Origin: Pseudomonas sp. 14P_8.1_Bac3 | Lineage (GTDB): Bacteria > Pseudomonadota > Gammaproteobacteria > Pseudomonadales > Pseudomonadaceae | NCBI RefSeq assembly: GCF_025466085.1 | Contig: NZ_JANLOD010000072.1 | Coordinates: 62,001-126,000, forward strand | Direction: 5' to 3' | DNA: 64,000 nt | Shown: one piece after another, positions 54,296 through 62,868 of the stretch | Layout of the letters: every line of letters begins with the position of its first letter | How positions within the stretch are numbered: position 1 is the stretch's first letter | The notes under the pieces: model-generated | Told to the model about the DNA's origin: nothing | Databases searched by the model: none | Seen by the model: the letters and a program-made list of their open reading frames with translations, nothing else | Translations under genes and position numbers: made by a program

Positions 54296-55447
54296 TTATT
54301 CGCGGATGAATGTGAGCATTCTTTGCAGCATCGCGTCGCAAGCGTGGAGCTGTTCGAGGCTGACGAATTCGTCGGGTTTATGGCCCTGATCCATGCTGCC
54401 GGGGCCGCAGACGACGGTGGGGATACCGGCAGCGTCGAACAGGCCGCCCTCGGTACCGAACGCCACGGTGCCGAAGTCTCGGGAGCCGGAAAATGCAGCG
54501 ATCAACTCAGCCGCTTCGCTGTGCGCATCGGTGGCCAGGCCGGGGTACGCCGATAACTCGCTGAAGCGAATCCCGCTCTGTGCACTGACGGCCCGCATGC
54601 GTGGCAACACCTGTTGCTCGGCGTAGGTCTTCAATTCCTGCGCTACCTCACTCGGATCATGCGAGGGCAGGGCGCGGATCTCGAAGTCGAAGCGGCAATC
54701 GGCCGGGACGATGTTCAAGGCCTTGCCGCCGGAAATCACCCCGGTCTGCACGGTACTGAAGGGCGGATCGAACCGCGGATCGTGAAGTTCCGGTGCTTTG
54801 AGGCGGTGGCCGATCCGGCCCAGTTCGCCGATCAATTCGGCCGCGTATTCGATCGCGTTGACCCCCAGTGGCGCATACGCCGAATGGCAGGCTTCACCGT
54901 GGACATCGCAGCGCATCGCCAGTTTGCCCTTGTGCCCGAGCACCGGTTTCAGTTCGGTCGGCTCGCCAATGATGCACAGCTTCGGCTTGACCGGCCGCTG
55001 CTCCAGCTCTGCGAGCAACGAGCGCACGCCGAGGCAGCCGACTTCTTCGTCGTAGGACAGCGCGATGTGCACGGGCATCTTCAGTGAGCTGTTCACCAAT
55101 GACGGAACGAGCGCCAGCACGCACGCGATGTAGCCCTTCATGTCCGCCGTGCCACGGCCGTACAACTTGCCCTCGCGTTCGGTCAGTTCGAACGGCGCCA
55201 CGGTCCACGGCTGACCCTCCACCGGCACCACGTCGGTGTGCCCGGACAGCACGATGCCCGGCAAGTCTGCCGGGCCGAGGGTGGCGAACAGGTTGGCCTT
55301 GCTGCGTGGCTCGTTGTAGATCAGTTCACACGGCACATCGAATCCCGCGAGGTAATCGCGGACAAACTCGATCAGTTGCAGGTTGGATTCGCGGCTCGTG
55401 GTGTCGAACGCCACCAGGGTTTGCAGCAAATCGCGGCTGCTGTTCAT
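54296..55447 (-). CDS. ArgE/DapE-family deacylase (acetylornithine deacetylase-like)
   Basis: A 383-residue M20 zinc deacylase. The metal ligands are visible: LSGHTDVVPVEG (His and Asp), GRGTADMKG, SYDEEVGCLG (Glu pair) and the late His in GPGSMDQGHKPDEFV. The annotation acetylornithine deacetylase is possible, but with DUF1028, Rid and FMO neighbours it more likely removes an acyl group from the pathway's intermediate. Its start overlaps the DUF1028 stop by 4 bp. Confidence 0.88.
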   Translation of the reverse strand: MNSSRDLLQTLVAFDTTSRESNLQLIEFVRDYLAGFDVPCELIYNEPRSKANLFATLGPADLPGIVLSGHTDVVPVEGQPWTVAPFELTEREGKLYGRGTADMKGYIACVLALVPSLVNSSLKMPVHIALSYDEEVGCLGVRSLLAELEQRPVKPKLCIIGEPTELKPVLGHKGKLAMRCDVHGEACHSAYAPLGVNAIEYAAELIGELGRIGHRLKAPELHDPRFDPPFSTVQTGVISGGKALNIVPADCRFDFEIRALPSHDPSEVAQELKTYAEQQVLPRMRAVSAQSGIRFSELSAYPGLATDAHSEAAELIAAFSGSRDFGTVAFGTEGGLFDAAGIPTVVCGPGSMDQGHKPDEFVSLEQLHACDAMLQRMLTFIRE

Positions 55448-56121
55448 CGGTCGTCTCCGGCGACGCCGTAGCCTGGGGACTTGTCAGGGGCGAGGGCGCG
55501 GTCGATGTAGTCCTGGACTTGCGGGCGGTAGGCGTTCCAGAGTTTTTCCAGTTGGCCGATCGGGTTTTCGTCGGCCCAGTCGACCCGCAGGTTGATGATC
55601 GGCCAGGTCAGTTCGCCGACCACCACCAACGCTGCCGAATGCACCGGCCCGGCTTCGCCACCGGCGGTGATGGCGGCCTTCATGGCGGCGAGCAGGCGGT
55701 CGGCGAGTTGACCTTCGCCGTGTTCAAAGGCTTCGACCATGGCCTCGATCACACCGCGGTCCGCGAGCATGTTGCCGGCGGCGACGCATTGTTCGCCGGA
55801 CACGGCATTGTGATTGCCCAGGGTTTGCCCTCCGCTGAAGTGGGCGGTCTGGCCGAGGTGGTCGATGGCGGTGATCTGCCGGTACTGGCTATAGCCGTTG
55901 CGCGTGAGGACCTTGTCCAGCGCCTCGGCGGGGGCGAGGCCTTGCTCCATCAGGGCGAGGACGTCCGGGCCGAGGGAGGGCAGGGTGATGTTTTGCGTAG
56001 AAACAGCGCCGACACCCGGCAGCAGCCACGGGCAGCGGGCGCCGACGGCGATGCTGGAGGAGCTGATTGCAATACCGAACTGGCCGGTTTCGGGGCAACG
56101 GGCGGCGATGGAGAAGGTCAT
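55444..56121 (-). CDS. DUF1028 family Ntn-hydrolase-like protein
   Basis: A 225-residue DUF1028 protein. Members have an Ntn-hydrolase-like fold; the start TFSIAARCPETGQFGIAISSSS and TGQ-rich loops, and SGEQCVAAGNMLADRGVIEAM, are typical. The start at 56121 is the family start, not the longer frame to 56229, which lies in a REP. The family often sits beside Rid and FMO genes. Peptidase or amidase activity is plausible but not established. Confidence 0.87.
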   Translation of the reverse strand: MTFSIAARCPETGQFGIAISSSSIAVGARCPWLLPGVGAVSTQNITLPSLGPDVLALMEQGLAPAEALDKVLTRNGYSQYRQITAIDHLGQTAHFSGGQTLGNHNAVSGEQCVAAGNMLADRGVIEAMVEAFEHGEGQLADRLLAAMKAAITAGGEAGPVHSAALVVVGELTWPIINLRVDWADENPIGQLEKLWNAYRPQVQDYIDRALAPDKSPGYGVAGDDR

Positions 56122-56172
56122 GGTTTTGCTCCTTGGTTTGCCTGGGCAAATGAGGTGTCTGCTCTGGCCTCT

Positions 56173-56264
56173 TCGCGAGCAAGCCCGCTCCCACACTTGA
56201 ACTGTGTCGCTTACAAATCTTGTGATCACGGGAGATCCAATGTGGGAGCGGGCTTGCTCGCGAA
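56173..56264. repeat. REPIN
   Basis: Outward-ordered arms: TCGCGAGCAAGCCCGCTCC at 56173 and TGTGGGAGCGGGCTTGC at 56241, separated by about 45 bp, between the DUF1028 and Rid genes. Confidence 0.9.
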
Positions 56265-56286
56265 GGCCTCAATGGGGTTGACCTGC

Positions 56287-56703
56287 TTACTCGGGAATCA
56301 CCGCAATCACATCAATCTCCATCAACCACTGCGGCTGCCCCAGCGCCGATACCACCAACCCGGTCGAAATCGGAAACACGCCTTTGAGCCACTTGCCCAC
56401 TTCCTGATACACCGGTTCGCGATAGCGCGGGTCGATCAGATAGGTGGTGGTCTTGACGATGTGGCTCAGGTCGCTGCCAGCCTCTTCCAGCAACTGCTTG
56501 ACGTTGCGCATGGCTTGTTCGGTCTGCGCACGCGGGTCGCCAAGGCCGACCAGATTGCCTGCGAAATCAGTCCCGACCTGGCCGCGAACATACACCGTGT
56601 TGCCGGCGCGGACGGCCTGGCACAGGTCGTTGTCCAGGCTCTGGTTCGGGTAGGTTTCCTTGGTGTTGAACATGCGAATGCGGGTATGGGTTGGCGTGGA
56701 CAT
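56287..56703 (-). CDS. Rid-family protein lacking the archetypal arginine
   Basis: A 138-residue YjgF/YER057c/UK114 family protein. The body matches the Rid fold: GNTVYVRGQVGTDFAGN, LLEEAGSDLSHIVKTTTYLIDPRYR and WLMEIDVIAV. In RidA proper a key Arg lies in the ARSCVEV-like segment; here it reads ISTGLVV, so Arg is replaced by Ser and imine deaminase activity is doubtful. It probably belongs to a Rid subgroup tied to the FMO pathway. The start at 56703 follows AGGAGCTTGAA. Confidence 0.87.
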   Translation of the reverse strand: MSTPTHTRIRMFNTKETYPNQSLDNDLCQAVRAGNTVYVRGQVGTDFAGNLVGLGDPRAQTEQAMRNVKQLLEEAGSDLSHIVKTTTYLIDPRYREPVYQEVGKWLKGVFPISTGLVVSALGQPQWLMEIDVIAVIPE

Positions 56704-56725
56704 TTCAAGCTCCTGAAAAAATGGC

Positions 56726-58036
56726 TTAAGCGCTGACAGTTTTCTTATGGGCGACCAGGGCGATTTCCGCCTCGCGTAGCGCCGCATCGTGGTAGTCGAG
56801 GTAGGAACGCTGGATCGCGATGTGGTCAGCCACGTACTTGGCGTCATGCCACACGCCCCAAATGAACGATGAGCCGCGGCGGGACTGCCATGGCAGGCCG
56901 AGGAAATACACACCCGGTTCGCTCGACACACCGCGTTGATGCTGCGGCTTGCCTTTGTCATCGAAGGCGTCGACCTTCAGCCAGCTGTAATCGGTGGCGA
57001 AGCCGGTGGCCCAGATGATCGAGGTCACGCCGGCCTTGGCCAGGTCGAGTTCCAGGATCGGATGGGTCACACAGTGCGGATCCGGGAACGTGATGCGCGC
57101 CTCGGGCTCTTCCGGCAGGTCCAGGCCATTACGTTCGATGTAGGCATCGGCGGCATTCAGCAGCGCCAGGTAGTTTTCGTCGCCGCGGGCGAGGTTCTCG
57201 GCCAGGTTCGGCTGGAACGTCGCCACGCCGCCGTTGAACGATTGGGTCAGGCCGACCAGTGTCATGCCGCGATGGGCGAGGCCGCGGAAGTCCACAGTCT
57301 TGCCGCCCTGCGCGCCACTGACCGCGATGGTCACGTGTTCCCGACCCGGTTTCATCGCCGCTTGATCCCACTCCCCGAGCACGCCCAGCCACCAGCAGAA
57401 GTCACGGTTGCGATAGGCGCGAGGCGGGCGGTCGTGGGCGCCGACGGAGAGGTAGACCTGCTTGCCGGAACGCTGCAATTCATCGGCGATCTGCACGCCG
57501 GATGAACCGGCACCCACCACCAGCACCGCGCCTTCAGGCAGTTGCTGCGGGTTGCGGTAATCGGCGGAGTGGATCTGCAGGAACGGCTGGTCCTTCGGGG
57601 CGATCGGCGGGATGACCGGACGCTGGAACGGCCCGGTGGCAGCAACCACGCGGTTGGCCTCGATAACGCCGTCGGAGGTTTCAATGGTGAAACCCGGACG
57701 GCCGACGTTGCGCTCGACCTTCAGCACGTCGACGCCGGTGCGGATCGGCGCGTTGAATTTTTTTGCGTAGGCTTCGAAGTAGTCGGCGACCCGTTCTTTC
57801 GGGGCAAACTCATCGGGGCCGAGGTCATCGAAGTCCAGACCCGGGAAACGATCGTGCCACGCCGGGCCATTCGCCACCAGCGAATCCCAACGCCCGGTGC
57901 GCCAGCGTTCGGCGATACGGCTGCGCTCCAGCACCAGGTGCGGCACGCCGAGTTTGCTCAGGTGTTCACTCATGGCCACGCCAGCCTGACCGGCGCCAAC
58001 AATCAGCGTATCTGTTGTTATTTTCTCAGTGGTCAT
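56726..58036 (-). CDS. FMO-like flavin monooxygenase
   Basis: A 436-residue flavin monooxygenase with two Rossmann motifs, IVGAGQAG (FAD, near residue 12) and VVGAGSSG (NADPH, about residue 160), and the FATGY-like motif WATGFATDY. These enzymes oxygenate N- or S-containing or carbonyl substrates. It precedes the Rid, DUF1028, ArgE-like and CodB-like genes on the same strand, so it is likely the first step. The start at 58036 fits the family; the longer frame adds an unsupported tail. Confidence 0.9.
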   Translation of the reverse strand: MTTEKITTDTLIVGAGQAGVAMSEHLSKLGVPHLVLERSRIAERWRTGRWDSLVANGPAWHDRFPGLDFDDLGPDEFAPKERVADYFEAYAKKFNAPIRTGVDVLKVERNVGRPGFTIETSDGVIEANRVVAATGPFQRPVIPPIAPKDQPFLQIHSADYRNPQQLPEGAVLVVGAGSSGVQIADELQRSGKQVYLSVGAHDRPPRAYRNRDFCWWLGVLGEWDQAAMKPGREHVTIAVSGAQGGKTVDFRGLAHRGMTLVGLTQSFNGGVATFQPNLAENLARGDENYLALLNAADAYIERNGLDLPEEPEARITFPDPHCVTHPILELDLAKAGVTSIIWATGFATDYSWLKVDAFDDKGKPQHQRGVSSEPGVYFLGLPWQSRRGSSFIWGVWHDAKYVADHIAIQRSYLDYHDAALREAEIALVAHKKTVSA

Positions 58037-58227
58037 CTCTATACCCTTCGAGTTGGATTTAGGTCGCGAGCGGCCTGCCATTTCTTGGGCTCAAGACTAG
58101 GGATGACCCTGGTATCGGTAAAATATTATTAAGCTGGCATTTGAGTATAAATAACTGATGCAGAGCGTTTGATTCGCCGGGGCTGTAAACTGCCCGCACC
58201 TTTTGATCCCTCGAACGAGAGAACCCC

Positions 58228-58608
58228 ATGGCTAACCAAGACATCGCTTACACCCCTGATCCCGACGCGGATTCCATCTCTTCCGACGTCGCCGGTTTCG
58301 CCGGCATCCTGGTGTCCACGCAGATCCCGACTCGCGCCGACGGCAGCCTGGAACTGGGCGACATCACCTTGCAAAGCGAGTGCACGTTGCAGGCACTGAA
58401 GGTGGCGCTGGAACGCGCCGGCAGTTCCATGGACCGCGTCCTGCACCTGACCATCTACCTTACCGACATGGCCGACCGCGCTGCATTCAACGAGGTCTAC
58501 AAGCGTTTCTTCGCCAAGCCATGGCCGGTACGTGCCGCAGTGGGCGTGGCCGCGCTGGCGGTTGAAGGCATGCGCGTGGAAGTGACGGCGATGGCGGCCA
58601 AGGGCTGA
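58228..58608 (+). CDS. RidA-like protein (Arg retained)
   Basis: A 126-residue Rid-family protein. Unlike the one at 56.3 kb it keeps the key Arg in PWPVRAAVGVAAL, so it may hydrolyse enamine or imine intermediates. It is divergent from the FMO gene, sharing a 191-bp promoter region, so the two Rid proteins frame the cluster. The tail MRVEVTAMAAKG is typical of Rid proteins. Confidence 0.88.
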   Translation: MANQDIAYTPDPDADSISSDVAGFAGILVSTQIPTRADGSLELGDITLQSECTLQALKVALERAGSSMDRVLHLTIYLTDMADRAAFNEVYKRFFAKPWPVRAAVGVAALAVEGMRVEVTAMAAKG

Positions 58609-58623
58609 GTCACCGGAAAACGT

Positions 58624-58746
58624 ATGGCGCTCCCCTCTGAACAGTTTTCGGTGTTTGAAAGCGTGGCCCGTCTCGGGAGCCAGCCGGCGGCCGCGCTGGA
58701 GCTGCATGTGACGTTGGATAACTTGGTCCGGGAGGGATGTTTTTGA
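58624..58746 (+). pseudogene. LysR-family regulator remnant (N-terminal HTH fragment)
   Basis: A 40-residue open frame whose first 29 residues, FSVFESVARLGSQPAAALELHVT, read as the start of a LysR helix-turn-helix, then jump to LDNLVREGCF and stop. Normal LysR proteins are about 300 residues, so the middle is missing. It lies 15 bp after the RidA-like gene and is probably the relic of the cluster's own regulator after an internal deletion. Confidence 0.6.
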
Positions 58747-58748
58747 AC

Positions 58749-59153
58749 ATGAGCAAACAAGACCTCTGTGACACCTACCGCAGCTACATCGCCTGCCTCA
58801 ATCGCCAGGACTGGGCGAGCCTGGGGCAGTTTGTGGGTGAAGGCGTGCACTACAACGGGAAGCGAGTCGGGTTGGCCGGTTACCGGGAAATGCTGGAAGG
58901 CGATTTCCGCACGATTCCGGATTTGCGCTTTGTGATCGATCGCTTGATCGCCGACCCTCCGCACATCGCCGCCAGGCTTTGCTTCGACTGCACGCCGGTT
59001 GGGCAGCTGTTCGGTTTGCCGGTGAGCGGTCAGCGCGTGGTTTTTTCCGAGAATGTTTTTTATGAGTTCAAGGACGGCAGGGTTTGTGACGTCTGGTCGG
59101 TGATCGACAAGGCAGCGATCGAGGCGCAGCTCGACGCTTCACGCCATCTGTAG
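58749..59153 (+). CDS. SnoaL-like/ester cyclase protein
   Basis: A 134-residue NTF2-fold protein: YRSYIACLNRQDWASLGQFVGEGVHYNG, DLRFVIDRLIADPPHIAARLCF and FYEFKDGRVCDVWSVIDKAAIE are usual for SnoaL-like cyclases and ester cyclase annotations. The start is unclear: ATG 58737, TTG 58743 or ATG 58749. It is on the same strand as the LysR remnant and RidA-like gene. Function unknown. Confidence 0.8.
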   Translation: MSKQDLCDTYRSYIACLNRQDWASLGQFVGEGVHYNGKRVGLAGYREMLEGDFRTIPDLRFVIDRLIADPPHIAARLCFDCTPVGQLFGLPVSGQRVVFSENVFYEFKDGRVCDVWSVIDKAAIEAQLDASRHL

Positions 59154-59175
59154 GAGCCAGCCTGCTGGCGATGGC
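59148..59175. repeat. REP arm
   Basis: CTGTAGGAGCCAGCCTGCTG followed by GCGATGG at the end of the SnoaL-like gene; the partner arm is missing. Confidence 0.8.
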
Positions 59176-59228
59176 GGCTTAGCGGGCATCATCAATATTT
59201 ACGTCCGGCCCTGTTGACCAGGCTAGTT

Positions 59229-60479
59229 ATGAAATATTTTGAAACATCCTTGGCGAAAAGGGTCAACAGGTTTCAGCCCCTCCAAGAATTGCCCATGAAA
59301 AACCCTCGACCTTCCGCACGTCTAGAACACCTCTCCCAGCTCAGAAACCTGAAAATGGCAAGATCCGCGCACGCTTATGTCCGAGGGAGCACGGTGCAGT
59401 TTTATGAATGGCTGCACAGCCAACCAGGCCGGCGGCTGCCCAGTGGGCCGCCCGTTTGGATCTGCGGCGATTGCCACGCGGGCAACCTGGGGCCGACGGG
59501 GGATCTGAAAGGCCGGATCGACATCCACATTCGTGATCTCGATCAGGCGGTCATCGGCAACCCCGCGCACGACCTGGTCAGGTTGGCGCTGTCGCTGGCC
59601 ACCGCTGCCCGTGGCTCGGACTTGCCGGGCGTTGCGACGGCACGGATGCTCGAAGAAATGATGCATGGCTACGAACAGGCGTTCGAAGACGATGTCGACG
59701 AAGAGCCACCGCGACCGGCTCAGGTCAAGGCCGGCATGCGCAGCGCGGTGCAGCGGACGTGGAAGCACCTCGCCCAAGAGCGCATCGAGGACACCCGGCC
59801 GACCATCCCGTTGGGGAAGCATTTTTGGTCGCTGTCACGATCGGAACGCACGGCGCTGAAAACCCTGTGCGCCACCTCGGAAATCCATACCCTGGTGACC
59901 TCGTTGAAGGGCCGATCGAAGGACGACAGTGTCGACATGCTCGACTCGGCGTACTGGGTAAAAGGTTGCAGTTCGCTAGGCTTGAAGCGGTATGCGGTGC
60001 TGCTGGGCGTGGGTGATGAGGACGATCAGGAATATTGCCTGCTGGACATCAAGGAAGCGGTGGCTGCCGCTGCACCGCGCACGGCCAGGGCCGGCATGCC
60101 AAGGCACAACGGTAAACGGGTGGTGGAGGGCGCACGTTTTCTCTCGCCCGGTTTGGGCAACCGCATGATCGCGGCCCAGATGCTTGATCATGAGTTCTTC
60201 ATCCGCGAACTGCTGCCCCAGGACATGAAGCTGGAGCTGGACCAGTTGAGCCAATCCGACGCGATGCTCGCGGCCGGTTACCTTGCAAGAGTCGTCGGCC
60301 TCGCCCACGCTCGGCAGATGGACATGGCCACCCGGGCGTCCTGGATCAGCGACTTGCAAGCCTGCCGTTCAAAAACGATGGACGCGCCGTCCTGGCTTTG
60401 GTCGAGTGTCGTGCAGTTGGTGGGGAACCATGAGCGAGGCTATCTGGAGCACTGCCGTCGGTATGCGCTGCAGCACTGA
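59229..60479 (+). CDS. DUF2252 family protein
   Basis: A 416-residue DUF2252 protein, with a kinase-like fold in the family. Key parts are AHAYVRGSTVQFYEWL, WICGDCHAGNLGPTGD (GDCHxxN, resembling a phosphotransferase active site), IRDLDQAVIGNPAHDLVRLALSLA and WVKGCSSLGLKRYAVLLG. The start is uncertain (59214, 59229 or 59295). Biological role not known; it stands alone before the phosphoesterase gene. Confidence 0.85.
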   Translation: MKYFETSLAKRVNRFQPLQELPMKNPRPSARLEHLSQLRNLKMARSAHAYVRGSTVQFYEWLHSQPGRRLPSGPPVWICGDCHAGNLGPTGDLKGRIDIHIRDLDQAVIGNPAHDLVRLALSLATAARGSDLPGVATARMLEEMMHGYEQAFEDDVDEEPPRPAQVKAGMRSAVQRTWKHLAQERIEDTRPTIPLGKHFWSLSRSERTALKTLCATSEIHTLVTSLKGRSKDDSVDMLDSAYWVKGCSSLGLKRYAVLLGVGDEDDQEYCLLDIKEAVAAAAPRTARAGMPRHNGKRVVEGARFLSPGLGNRMIAAQMLDHEFFIRELLPQDMKLELDQLSQSDAMLAAGYLARVVGLAHARQMDMATRASWISDLQACRSKTMDAPSWLWSSVVQLVGNHERGYLEHCRRYALQH

Positions 60480-60509
60480 TCTTGCCGCGAATCTGCCAAG
60501 GAGATTGAC

Positions 60510-60968
60510 ATGAAAGTTGGCGTGATCTCCGATACCCACGGCTTGCTCCGTCCCGAAGCCGTTGCAGCGCTGGAGGGCTGTGAGCGGATCATTCATGCGG
60601 GCGATATCGGCAGCCTCGACATCCTCGAGCAATTGCAGGCGATTGCCCCGTTGCACGTCGTGCGCGGGAACAATGATCTGGACGCCCCGTGGGCAGACCC
60701 TATCCCGGACGCGCTGCGTTTCGATCTCAATGGCTGGGAGGCGTTGTTGGTGCATGACATGGCCGATGTGCCGGTCGGGCTGGATGTGAATGTCAGGCTG
60801 GTGATCACCGGTCATTCGCACAAGCCGTGCATTGAATGGCGCGGTGAGCGGCTCTACCTCAACCCCGGCAGTGCGGGACGGCGACGGTTCAAGTTGCCGG
60901 TGACGTTGGCGCTGCTGGAGGTGCATGAGACCTCAATGGAGCCGCGGCTGGTGTCGCTGCTGGAATGA
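60510..60968 (+). CDS. YfcE/MJ0936-type metallophosphoesterase
   Basis: A 152-residue calcineurin-like phosphoesterase. The dinuclear metal ligands are all visible: DTH at residues 8-10, GD at 31-32, GNND at 53-56, and the late GHSHKP motif. Such enzymes hydrolyse phosphodiesters. It starts 30 bp after DUF2252 and follows AAGGAGATTGAC, so the two may be one operon. It converges with phnX. Confidence 0.92.
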   Translation: MKVGVISDTHGLLRPEAVAALEGCERIIHAGDIGSLDILEQLQAIAPLHVVRGNNDLDAPWADPIPDALRFDLNGWEALLVHDMADVPVGLDVNVRLVITGHSHKPCIEWRGERLYLNPGSAGRRRFKLPVTLALLEVHETSMEPRLVSLLE

Positions 60969-61016
60969 GTTTCGGGGGCGGCGCACCGGCACGCCCCCGA
61001 TCTGGACGACACCGTG

Positions 61017-61844
61017 TCACGAACCTTGTGGAGTTTCGCCGTTGGCCAGGCGGGCATTGATGTCTTCGATGACAGCCGGCAACTCGACAATGGTATCGAT
61101 CAGGTAGTGAGGGCGGGAACCTTCGAACATCCTGGCGATGCGCGCGCGTTCTGTGGCCAGCCTGTCGGCTGGCAACGCCTTGTACTGATCGTACGTCAGG
61201 CCCAGCGCGTTGCCAGAACAGGTCAGGGCGACGGTCCACATTCCGGCGCTACGACCTTCGAGGATACCCGGCCAGGTGTCGTCGACCTTTACGCAAGCGG
61301 CGACGTCGCTGACGCCCAGGACAATTACGTTAGCGAGTGCCTGAGCCGGATGCGGGCGCCCGTTGGGCACTTCGTCAGTCGCGACGACGTGATCAGCGAC
61401 GTAACCATTCTGGCGCGCCAGCTCGACGACTTTCTCCATGACCACCGCCGGATACCCGGAACAGGAACCAATTTTCAGGCCTTTGTCGCGCAGGGCATCG
61501 ATTGCGTCCAGCGCACCGGGAATCAACGCCGAGTGCAACGCGATCTTTTCGATCTGCAGCGGCATGAAACGCTCATAAAGCGCGGTGACATCGGCATCGG
61601 TGGGCAAGCGATCGAATACTGCGCGATAACGTTCGGCGATCTGAGGCTGATTGCACAGCGTGCGGATATGGTCCCACTTGCCCATGCCCATGGGGCCCCG
61701 GGCTTCTTCCAGCGACACGGCAACGCCAAACTCGGCAAAGGCTTCGACGAAAATCTGCGTGGGTGCGAAGGACCCGAAGTCAACGACGGTACCCGCCCAG
61801 TCCAGGACCACGGCTTGCAGTTGGTTGGGTAGTTGGTAGTTCAT
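61017..61844 (-). CDS. phnX: Phosphonoacetaldehyde hydrolase PhnX
   Basis: A 275-residue HAD-family enzyme that cleaves the C-P bond of phosphonoacetaldehyde to acetaldehyde and phosphate, the last step of 2-aminoethylphosphonate use. Asp15 in VVLDWAGT is the nucleophile and Lys56 in GPMGMGKW forms the Schiff base. The other HAD motifs are in SCSGYPAVVM and KVDDTWPGI. No phnW aminotransferase is in the window; a LysR gene and an MFS transporter precede it. Confidence 0.95.
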   Translation of the reverse strand: MNYQLPNQLQAVVLDWAGTVVDFGSFAPTQIFVEAFAEFGVAVSLEEARGPMGMGKWDHIRTLCNQPQIAERYRAVFDRLPTDADVTALYERFMPLQIEKIALHSALIPGALDAIDALRDKGLKIGSCSGYPAVVMEKVVELARQNGYVADHVVATDEVPNGRPHPAQALANVIVLGVSDVAACVKVDDTWPGILEGRSAGMWTVALTCSGNALGLTYDQYKALPADRLATERARIARMFEGSRPHYLIDTIVELPAVIEDINARLANGETPQGS

Positions 61845-61943
61845 GCTGAATCTCCACGTTGGACATGCTTTTTTGGATGTATTCAGGCCGTCCCTCCCGT
61901 CACCGAGAAGTAAGCCTGCAGAGGGTAGAACCGCGTCAGGGAA

Positions 61944-62816
61944 TCAGGTGGCCGGCACGGGGCTGGCGTCGAACAGCTCCGCGATCATTGGCCGGTTCCT
62001 GCGAATACCGAGGCAGCACAGGTGGTAGTCGATGGAAAACGGGTGGTTGACGAAGGTGATCGGCGTGGTGCCCGGCGTCTCGGCGTACTCGACCGCCGAC
62101 ACAAATCCAATGCCGATGCCCTTGGCGATGGCGTGGACGATGGCTTCGCGGCTGTTGAGCTGCATGACGCAGTTCAGCGCGACGCCCAGGAGTCCACAGC
62201 TTTCTTCCACCAATTGGCGCGTGCGTGAGCTTTTTTCACGAAGCACCCACTTCTCGTTGCTGATCTGCTCGACGTGCACCTCTTTTTGCGCCGCCCACGG
62301 ATGGTCGTCACGCACGACGGCAATGATCGGATAACGACGATAAAGCTGTGTATCGAAGCGTTCGTCGAATTCCGATAGGGCAAGAATCGCCACGTCGATA
62401 TCGAAGTTGAACAACCGATCCAGGGTTTCCTTTTCAGGGGAGAACGAGGTTTCCAGTTCGATGTCCGGATGTTGTTGCATCAACTCGTAGGTCAGGTTCA
62501 TGGCAATGGGCGGCGAGACCGCCCCCAACCGCAGCATGCCGGTTTTCCGTTGTTTGAAACTCTGCAGTAGTTGCACGGCTTCATCCTCCTGGCCGAACAG
62601 GCCCTGGGTGATCGCGTAGAGCTTGTGCCCCGCCGAACTCATTTCGATAAACCGTCCGCGACGGTGGAAGAGCTCTACGGAGAACTTCCTCTCCAGCGCG
62701 TTGACTTGCTCGCTCACGGTCGGCTGACCGACGCTCAGGTACTCGGCGGCGAGGGTGAAGCTGCCAGTCTTCGCCACCGCATGAAAGGAACGCAGCCACT
62801 TGTGGTACTGGTACAT
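61944..62816 (-). CDS. LysR-family regulator of the phosphonate locus
   Basis: A 290-residue LysR protein with the helix-turn-helix near residues 17-45 (TGSFTLAAEYLSVGQPTVSEQVNALERKF). The effector domain follows. It lies between phnX and the transporter gene on the same strand, so it is a likely local activator of 2-aminoethylphosphonate genes. The assignment is from position. Confidence 0.9.
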   Translation of the reverse strand: MYQYHKWLRSFHAVAKTGSFTLAAEYLSVGQPTVSEQVNALERKFSVELFHRRGRFIEMSSAGHKLYAITQGLFGQEDEAVQLLQSFKQRKTGMLRLGAVSPPIAMNLTYELMQQHPDIELETSFSPEKETLDRLFNFDIDVAILALSEFDERFDTQLYRRYPIIAVVRDDHPWAAQKEVHVEQISNEKWVLREKSSRTRQLVEESCGLLGVALNCVMQLNSREAIVHAIAKGIGIGFVSAVEYAETPGTTPITFVNHPFSIDYHLCCLGIRRNRPMIAELFDASPVPAT

Positions 62817-62868
62817 GAAAGTTCCTGTTCCTGAGTCGTCGCCCGTCGTTAGGCATTTGTTCGGGTAA

